Made by a program: the position numbers and the translations under genes. A DNA stretch of 36,523 nucleotides from positions 1-36,523 of the forward strand of contig JAGVJG010000047.1 of NCBI GenBank assembly GCA_020051235.1. The letters run 5' to 3'. This document shows, one piece after another, positions 30,820 to 36,523 of the stretch. Within the stretch, counting starts at the first letter, position 1, and the number at the start of each line of letters is the position of its first letter. The notes beneath the pieces were generated by a model. The model did not search any database. It had not been told where the DNA came from and saw only the letters and a list, made by a program, of their open reading frames with translations. Origin of the DNA: Parachlamydiales bacterium (GTDB lineage: Bacteria > Chlamydiota > Chlamydiia > Chlamydiales > Parachlamydiaceae).

Positions 30820-32145
30820 ATGGACGTTTTCACCGGAAAAAAAAGAGAAACTTGGGGCGAGTATTTAATAAACTTGCCTTGGATGTTTTGGAAGTCGATT
30901 TTCCGACATGGCTACCCTAGCAATGACGTAGATCGATCTGAAATTGTTTTTAAGAATTTCTTTTTGCATTTCCATCCCGTCAAATGTCATAAACATTCCC
31001 TTGATCCTTTTTACACATTAGGGCTCGGAGTTATATCCACGAGCCTCTTTTTGATTTTGACTTTCACGGGTGTCGTTTTGATGTTCTATTACATTCCTGC
31101 AGAAGATAGAGCTTATGACATCATGAAAGATTGGCAGGACACTACGCCATTTGCGATGCTATATCGAAATATGCATCGGTGGGCGGCTCATATGATGGTG
31201 CTATTTGTAATGCTTCATATGTCCAGAGTCTTTTACACCGCTGGATATAAAGGAGAAAGGCGTTTTAACTGGGTTATCGGCGTGATGCTGATGGTATTAA
31301 CATTAATTCTGTCCTTTACAGGATATTTGCTTCCGTGGGATCAGCTCGCCTTTTGGGCGATTACCGTGGGAACGAATATTGCGGGCTATGTGCCCAACAT
31401 CCCCGGCTTTGAATATAATATTAATAGAGTGATGCTTCTTGCCTCCACACAAGTGGGACAAGATGCTTTAATTAGATTTTATGTGTTGCACGTTGCATTT
31501 TTGCCGTTATTAGCGGGAACTTTAATCGGTGTTCATTTTTGGCGTATCCGAAAAGACGGGGGGCTTTCAAGGCCACCTGATCGGTTTCGCCCCGATCCTT
31601 ATAGAGTCATTCAAAGATCCGACACTAAAGAGTCCTTTGCGCCAGGTGTAAAGCGTACATATGGACTTATGGAATTGGTGAGAGGAACGTGTCCCACGGT
31701 AGATAAAGGGCCCTACAATTTTGTATTTACTTGGCCTCACCTTTTACGCGCTGAACTTGTCGCATTTATGTTTGCGCTTGTGCTTGTTCTTGGCTTGTCA
31801 TTCATTGATGCGCCCTTGGAAGAGCCAGCGAATCCAAGTAAGCCGCCGAACCCTTCAAAGGCTCCTTGGTATTTTCTTGGATTACAAGAAATGGTGGCCT
31901 ACGATGCATTCTGGGGTGGAGTTGGCATTCCAACCTTAATTGTCGTTGGATTGATGCTTGTTCCTTATTTGGATAGAAATCCGAAAGGAGTAGGAGTGTG
32001 GTTTCATAAAAGCCGCTATTTAGCCATTTTCCTTTGGACCCTTTTTATGACTTGGCAAGCGATCTTAATCATAATCGGGACATACTTTAGAGGCGCCAAT
32101 TGGGGATGGGTATTCCCGTGGACGGAAAATTATGCAAGGCATTGA
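30820..32145 (+). CDS. Cytochrome b (fused b6/subunit IV type) of a Rieske/cytochrome b complex
   Basis: The 441-residue protein has about eight membrane helices. Heme ligands are in helix B (NMHRWAAHMMVLFVMLH, His pair with 13 residues between) and helix D (LHVAFLPLLAGTLIGVH, 14 between, the b6 spacing). The C-terminal half contains the Qo-site motif as APWYFLGLQEM in place of PEWY. It oxidises quinol together with the Rieske protein at 27201. The single-chain b6 plus subunit IV form with PWYF is common in menaquinone-using bacteria outside proteobacteria. The stop is 3 nt before the heptaheme gene, so the two are coupled. No cytochrome c1 gene is present; the multiheme protein may replace it. 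Confidence 0.94.
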   Translation: MDVFTGKKRETWGEYLINLPWMFWKSIFRHGYPSNDVDRSEIVFKNFFLHFHPVKCHKHSLDPFYTLGLGVISTSLFLILTFTGVVLMFYYIPAEDRAYDIMKDWQDTTPFAMLYRNMHRWAAHMMVLFVMLHMSRVFYTAGYKGERRFNWVIGVMLMVLTLILSFTGYLLPWDQLAFWAITVGTNIAGYVPNIPGFEYNINRVMLLASTQVGQDALIRFYVLHVAFLPLLAGTLIGVHFWRIRKDGGLSRPPDRFRPDPYRVIQRSDTKESFAPGVKRTYGLMELVRGTCPTVDKGPYNFVFTWPHLLRAELVAFMFALVLVLGLSFIDAPLEEPANPSKPPNPSKAPWYFLGLQEMVAYDAFWGGVGIPTLIVVGLMLVPYLDRNPKGVGVWFHKSRYLAIFLWTLFMTWQAILIIIGTYFRGANWGWVFPWTENYARH

Positions 32146-32148
32146 AGA

Positions 32149-35100
32149 ATGAGAGGAAGCCGCTATCAATATGGATTGATTGCATTAGGTGTTTTCGCCA
32201 CGATTCTCTTTTCCTATTTCTTCTACAAAGAGATTTTTCCTGAATATAAGATCTATCAAGACGACTATGTTGAACTTGAAAAATTTCGCTCTACCTATAC
32301 TGGCGAGCCAATTCCTCCTTTTCGTGCCGGTATTAAGCAAATTGTAATTGAAAAAGAAGACAAAGGAAATCCAACGATTGATCGTTGCACAACCTGCCAC
32401 GTCGCTCTTCAGCTCCCTCATTTTTCACCTACAAAAATTGCAAAAGATATTAATGGTAATACGGTTCTAGATGATGACGGTCTTCCAGTACAGGAACCAA
32501 ACGATGATTATATTTGGAGTCGCCTAGATTTAGAGATTAAAAAATTGCGCGACGAGGGAAATAATCGCTTAGCGGATAAGTACGAGAATCTTAAGATCGC
32601 AAAAGTGGGCGATGTTGAGTACGATGTAAGGAAAGTTTTAGTTGCCCATCCCTTAATGGGAAGAGAAACGGTTCCATTTCAATACCACCCCATTGATGAA
32701 TACGGCTGCGTTGCTTGTCATAATGGAAATGGCCGAGGGTTAGTCACAGATAGAGCCCACGGTCCTGTTTTTGATGAATCCTATGAGACCGAATATCGAG
32801 GTTTTGTTCCTCAGTTTTTAGAGAAAGACGAGCAAAATGATCCTAAATTTGCGCATGTATTTAATGATAAGCCCGGACATCGCCTGCTATTTCAGACCTC
32901 GCCGCTATATGTGGGCGCGCTTATTCAAGCAAAATGCGTTCAATGCCATTTAACAAGCAAAGAAACGCTTGATTCAGCCATACAATCGGCCTTATCTGTA
33001 AAAGGGGTTCGTGAAAAACAAATCCAATCCCTTCAAAAAGGATTTGAAGTCGATAAAAACGCTTTAATAAGTTTAGCAAATCTAAAGAGCGATCTACTTA
33101 AGAATGGATATGAAAAAACGCTCGCGCTTTATAAAGAACGATCAAATAATTTTTCGTTGCCCGCAAGCGATCAATTTTCTTCTCAGAATCAATATGAATT
33201 TCTTAAAAAGCACCCCAAAGATGCTCTAGATATAATAAATAGACAAATTATCGCGTTAGTAGGAAATATTAATATTGATAGCTTAAATGCAGAATCTTTT
33301 GATGATTTTATCAAAGATCAAAAAGGTGAGCCAACAGGCGCCCTATTTCAAAAGAAAGTTCAACTCGATTTTGAAAAGGCTTTAATCGCTCATATTCAAG
33401 ATGTCAATCAAGGACAGTTTGATCCATCCGATATCGGCAAAATTCAGACCGATGTCGATCTATTAACGAAAGATTTTCAAAAAGGCAAAGAGCTATTCAT
33501 CTCTCAAGCTTGCTACGCTTGCCATCGAATCGCCGGCTACACAAGAGGAGGAGTAGGCCCTGAATTAACAAAAGAAGGCAATAGCTATCCTTGGTTTGTT
33601 AAAGAATCGATTGTTTGGCCCCAAGCCGATTTAAAAACTTCTACGATGCCAAATCAAAAACTTGATCATGAAGAAATCGAAGCGTTGGTAACGTTTTTAC
33701 TCGCTCAAAAAGGAGAGAGAAAGGCGCAATCAGGGCAGGCTTACAAAACAATGGTAATGAATTGGGAAAGCGGAAAAAAACAGCCTTGGGAAGAGCCCAT
33801 AGCCGCTTCAAACATTCAAAATCTTGATTATAGCATGACGGTCTTTGCTACAGAGGGATGTGCAAGCTGCCATCGCTTGAAAGGCTTTCAATCTGAATAT
33901 GGCTTTGTCATTGAAAAAGAGAAAAAGCCTGATTTTGAGCAATTGCTTAAACAACAAGACTGGTTTAAAGCTAATTTCCCTGAAGATATTTTAGGTTCCG
34001 AGCTCGCTGCACGCATTGATAAATTAGGCCCTGAAATAGATCGTAGAATAGCAAAAGTTCGAGATCCTGCACTCATCGAGAGAATTGAAAAGGAACATCC
34101 GGGTTTAATTGAGAGTTTTTACAACTCATTTAAATTTGCAAATAGAGCAAAAAATCACGAAGTACGAGACGAGAAGTTTAAATTATATCAAGAGCGTCTT
34201 CACAAGGTGCTAATGATTTTTGTTCAAGAATATGGGCTCGGCAGATTAATTGGACCGAGACCCAATTGGGCAGGCGTTTATCGTAGCGATGAATGGTTAA
34301 TGGAGCATTTTAAAGCGCCAACTGCCCATATTCCTCGATCGATTATGCCGGTCATGCCTTTTGATGAAACGAAGTTCTATAGCCTAACTTATATGCTTGA
34401 TGTGTTAGGTCAGCAAAATCGTGATCAGGTGAGAAAGATTTGGGAAGTGAGAGGTTTTAAACCTGATGTTGCCTATGAAATATTCTGCGCACAATGTCAT
34501 GGACCTTTTATGCAGGGCGACGGTCCGGTCGCTGAATGGATTTATCCAATCCCCAAGAATCTACGAAAGGCCGATTTTCTTAGGAATTTGACTAAAGAAC
34601 AGGCGATTTTCTCCATTACACATGGAGTAAAAGGAACGCCTATGCCTCCGTGGGGAGAGATTGGATCGGATAAAGTTCATAAAAATTTTCCCGTCTTAAG
34701 TGCTGAAGAAATTCAAAAGCTAACTGACTGGCTTTACACGAACTTGCCCGGTGGAGAAACCATTCGTTCTTCGGATGAAGTGCCCAAATGGCAGTATGGC
34801 CCTAAAGATGTGCTAGAAGATTTGAAAAGAGAAGGGGGCAAGCTCGAAAGGAAAAAGGATTTAAGCGCCTATTTTCCTCAAGCAAAAGGGCTAATTGCTT
34901 CCACAGCTCCTACGCAGACTCTAGAAAGTGATACTATTTTTGATATAACGCCCAATCCGTATAACTCAAAAGAAAATTTCTACTATATAAAGCGTGAATA
35001 TTACACGCCCGAGAATATTGCTAGAGGGCAGGCGTTATTTGTTACGAATTGTGCCGTTTGTCACGGTAAAGAAGGAGATGGAGCGGGAGTTCGAGCAGAG

Positions 35101-35958
35101 GCAATGTTTGATGCAAAACCGCGAATGTTTATAAACTTAGATTGGATCAACTTTAGAGATGATTTACGATTATTGAGATCCATTAAATTTGGTGTTCCCG
35201 GAACATCCATGGTTCCTTGGGGTGATCAAACAAGTGCACTGCAACGTATGCAATTGGTTATTTTTATTCGCTCGTTAACTGAAGCGGCAAATAACCGAAA
35301 ATCTCTGTTTGAAGGAATATACGGTGCTTTTGATGTTCCTGATGTTGCTATAGAAAATAGCCGATCTGAGCTCATTTCTTTGATTGAGCAAAAACAAGAT
35401 GAGCTTGATAAAGCTAAGTTATCTCAATCTCAATTAGAAAAATCAGATCCTTCCAAAGCGCTTGAAGAATATAAAAAAGTTTTATCGCTTCAACAAGAAC
35501 TAGACAATCTTAGTGCACGAAATAAAATAATGGTCGAATTAAAAAGCAGCCTTAAGAAAGAGCGTGAAGCTTATTTAGCTTTGGGATCTCAAATTCTTCT
35601 TTTGCCTGATGCCAATCAGTATCTTCCCGATTATGTAAAAATATTAAAGTTAAATGACGACAAAATAAAATTAGATAATAGTCATCTTAAATTTTTGCCG
35701 AATGAAAAGGTCAATACTTATCTAAAACGGTTTTTGGATAATTTAAAAACCAGTATCGATACTCATGAAAAGATGCTTGATTTGGAAAAAGAAAAGATGA
35801 ATTCTGCAAGCAAAACACAAGACATCAAAATATTAGAACAGCAGATTTCGGCTTTAAAACGTCTTGAAAAGACAGCTGAGACAAATATTACGCTATTTAA
35901 TCAGCTAAACGAAGAGCAACAACGAGCAATCGAAAAGTGGAATCAAAATGACAAGTAG
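32149..35958 (+). CDS. Giant membrane-anchored heptaheme cytochrome c
   Basis: The 1269-residue protein has an N-terminal membrane anchor (GLIALGVFATILFSYFFY) and seven CxxCH motifs: CTTCH 80, CVACH 187, CVQCH 263, CYACH 455, CASCH 571, CAQCH 780 and CAVCH 968. The first three form a widely spaced triheme module, the middle two lie in a cytochrome c domain pair, and the last two are CcoP/class I-like domains with likely Met ligands (GTPMPPWG, GTSMVPWG). Residues 1060-1260 are coiled coil without heme. It is placed between cytochrome b and ccoN, so it probably links them, replacing cytochrome c1 and perhaps CcoO/CcoP. I know no named family with this exact architecture. It overlaps ccoN by 11 nt. 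Confidence 0.9.
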   Translation: MRGSRYQYGLIALGVFATILFSYFFYKEIFPEYKIYQDDYVELEKFRSTYTGEPIPPFRAGIKQIVIEKEDKGNPTIDRCTTCHVALQLPHFSPTKIAKDINGNTVLDDDGLPVQEPNDDYIWSRLDLEIKKLRDEGNNRLADKYENLKIAKVGDVEYDVRKVLVAHPLMGRETVPFQYHPIDEYGCVACHNGNGRGLVTDRAHGPVFDESYETEYRGFVPQFLEKDEQNDPKFAHVFNDKPGHRLLFQTSPLYVGALIQAKCVQCHLTSKETLDSAIQSALSVKGVREKQIQSLQKGFEVDKNALISLANLKSDLLKNGYEKTLALYKERSNNFSLPASDQFSSQNQYEFLKKHPKDALDIINRQIIALVGNINIDSLNAESFDDFIKDQKGEPTGALFQKKVQLDFEKALIAHIQDVNQGQFDPSDIGKIQTDVDLLTKDFQKGKELFISQACYACHRIAGYTRGGVGPELTKEGNSYPWFVKESIVWPQADLKTSTMPNQKLDHEEIEALVTFLLAQKGERKAQSGQAYKTMVMNWESGKKQPWEEPIAASNIQNLDYSMTVFATEGCASCHRLKGFQSEYGFVIEKEKKPDFEQLLKQQDWFKANFPEDILGSELAARIDKLGPEIDRRIAKVRDPALIERIEKEHPGLIESFYNSFKFANRAKNHEVRDEKFKLYQERLHKVLMIFVQEYGLGRLIGPRPNWAGVYRSDEWLMEHFKAPTAHIPRSIMPVMPFDETKFYSLTYMLDVLGQQNRDQVRKIWEVRGFKPDVAYEIFCAQCHGPFMQGDGPVAEWIYPIPKNLRKADFLRNLTKEQAIFSITHGVKGTPMPPWGEIGSDKVHKNFPVLSAEEIQKLTDWLYTNLPGGETIRSSDEVPKWQYGPKDVLEDLKREGGKLERKKDLSAYFPQAKGLIASTAPTQTLESDTIFDITPNPYNSKENFYYIKREYYTPENIARGQALFVTNCAVCHGKEGDGAGVRAEAMFDAKPRMFINLDWINFRDDLRLLRSIKFGVPGTSMVPWGDQTSALQRMQLVIFIRSLTEAANNRKSLFEGIYGAFDVPDVAIENSRSELISLIEQKQDELDKAKLSQSQLEKSDPSKALEEYKKVLSLQQELDNLSARNKIMVELKSSLKKEREAYLALGSQILLLPDANQYLPDYVKILKLNDDKIKLDNSHLKFLPNEKVNTYLKRFLDNLKTSIDTHEKMLDLEKEKMNSASKTQDIKILEQQISALKRLEKTAETNITLFNQLNEEQQRAIEKWNQNDK

Positions 35959-36523
35959 CGTGACTGAAAGAACACAATACGACGATGGCCCGGCAAAATG
36001 GCTAATATATCCTTCCATTTTGTTCATGGTTGTAGGAATGATATTTGGAAATTTTATCGCCTTTAACGGCTTTACCTTTCCTGATTATTTTGCCGGTGAA
36101 TATATTCATTTTGGCAGAGTAAGGCCGGTTCATGTAAGCCATGTCACTTTACTTTGGTTATTGTCGTGTGATATCGGACTTTTTTATTACTTTGTTCCAA
36201 GGCTTTGTGGAGTAAGGATTTGGAGTTCGAAGCTCGCCTATTTCTCGATCGCTTTATGGTGGCCTTCCCTCATTATTGGAATTTACTCTTTGCCCTTCGG
36301 TACTAATTTTGGTTGGGAATATGCTGAACTACCTATTTGGGTCGGCTGGTTTCCTCCTAAATTTTTGTTTACAATCGCTTTTGTTACAACCGCCTTTAAT
36401 CTATTCATGACGATATTCAATCGTCGTTTTGAAAAAATGTATGTTTCCCTTTGGTATGTGATGGGAACACTCATTTGGACGACTTTTACATGGCTTGTTG
36501 GCTCTTACGGTATTCTAAGATCG
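35948..36523 (+). CDS. ccoN: cbb3-type cytochrome c oxidase subunit I, N-terminal part (runs off the window)
   Basis: An open frame of 192 codons starts at ATG 35948, inside the end of the heptaheme gene (11-nt overlap), and continues past base 36523. It encodes several membrane helices with CcoN features: HFGRVRPVHVSHVTLLWLL near 58-76, containing a heme-ligand-type His, YYFVPRLCG, the segment WEYAELPIWVGW, and MYVSLWYVMGTL. Subunit I holds the heme b and heme-copper centre that reduces oxygen with high affinity. The catalytic histidines lie beyond the window. The CcoS-like gene at 27067 agrees with a cbb3 oxidase. A related heme-copper NO reductase is less likely but cannot be excluded from this part. 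Confidence 0.85.
   Translation, partial: MTSSVTERTQYDDGPAKWLIYPSILFMVVGMIFGNFIAFNGFTFPDYFAGEYIHFGRVRPVHVSHVTLLWLLSCDIGLFYYFVPRLCGVRIWSSKLAYFSIALWWPSLIIGIYSLPFGTNFGWEYAELPIWVGWFPPKFLFTIAFVTTAFNLFMTIFNRRFEKMYVSLWYVMGTLIWTTFTWLVGSYGILRS

Noticed and set aside
30820-32145. Covalent heme c_i as in cytochrome b6f
   Set aside because: The b6f Cys35 position (YCLGG) reads YTLGLG here; the nearby Cys in HPVKCHKHS does not align with it.
1-36523. CRISPR arrays, insertion sequences, rRNA genes
   Set aside because: No regularly spaced repeats, transposase ORFs or rRNA sequence were seen on either strand.

Overview
The window reads as chromosomal DNA of a member of the Chlamydiota, most likely an amoeba- or protist-associated environmental lineage (Parachlamydiales-like) and not a vertebrate Chlamydia. 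Three blocks recall Chlamydia trachomatis gene neighbourhoods: thrS end / ParA / pGP6-like protein (CT581-583 order), ung followed by a tiny coiled gene (CT607-CT606.1 order), and a GlmU-like hexapeptide protein next to an IspA-type prenyltransferase (CT629-CT628). The DNA is AT-rich and coding-dense, with many 1-17 nt gene overlaps. Several genes have no Shine-Dalgarno sequence. No species can be named from the sequence alone.

Layout. 1-3056: thrS 3' end, parA, pGP6-like gene, tatA, tatC on the + strand. 2999-4255: two unrecognised minus-strand ORFs in one reading frame, separated by a single stop codon. 4307-6336: secreted GT92-type glycosyltransferase, a 58-codon chlamydial-type gene, ung, a small conserved-looking gene. 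6344-6418: tRNA-Pro(GGG). 6444-11525: accessory block with a secreted LRR protein, an exported alpha/beta hydrolase, a GNAT acetyltransferase, three paralogous MYND-like zinc-finger proteins and two paralogous bilobed membrane (Inc-like) proteins. 11667-13109: an orphan 415-residue protein bracketed by two related 70-nt palindromes. 13123-15413: GlmU-like beta-helix, prenyl diphosphate synthase, DUF2608 HAD-like protein. 15449-20157 (minus): recA, a YwqK/MORN_2 repeat lipoprotein, a PilO-like protein and a PilM-PilN fusion. 20222-21779: yggT, dus, acylphosphatase. 21763-25070 (minus): nrdA and nrdB of strikingly eukaryotic type, with two candidate NrdR boxes upstream.

25241-36523: a large respiratory locus in two transcription units. 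The first holds a GltD-like flavoprotein with two C-terminal [4Fe-4S] motifs, a CcoS-like protein, a Tat-type Rieske protein, a cytochrome-c-like protein that has lost its heme cysteines, and a beta-barrel outer-membrane protein. After a terminator and a good promoter, the second unit holds a monoheme cytochrome c, a DUF2231-like membrane cytochrome, a fused cytochrome b, a 1269-residue heptaheme cytochrome and the start of a cbb3-type oxidase subunit I (ccoN), cut by the window end. Together they suggest a quinol - Rieske/cytochrome b - multiheme c - cbb3 oxidase chain, with the TatAC genes at the other end of the window as the likely export route for the Rieske protein.

The items most worth following up are the composite respiratory locus with its giant heptaheme protein, the duplicated MYND/Inc-like gene pairs, the palindromes around the orphan gene, the eukaryotic-type ribonucleotide reductase with NrdR-box-like repeats, and a recurring arrangement in which the predicted -10 box lies only 6-9 nt before the start codon (leaderless-transcript candidates).
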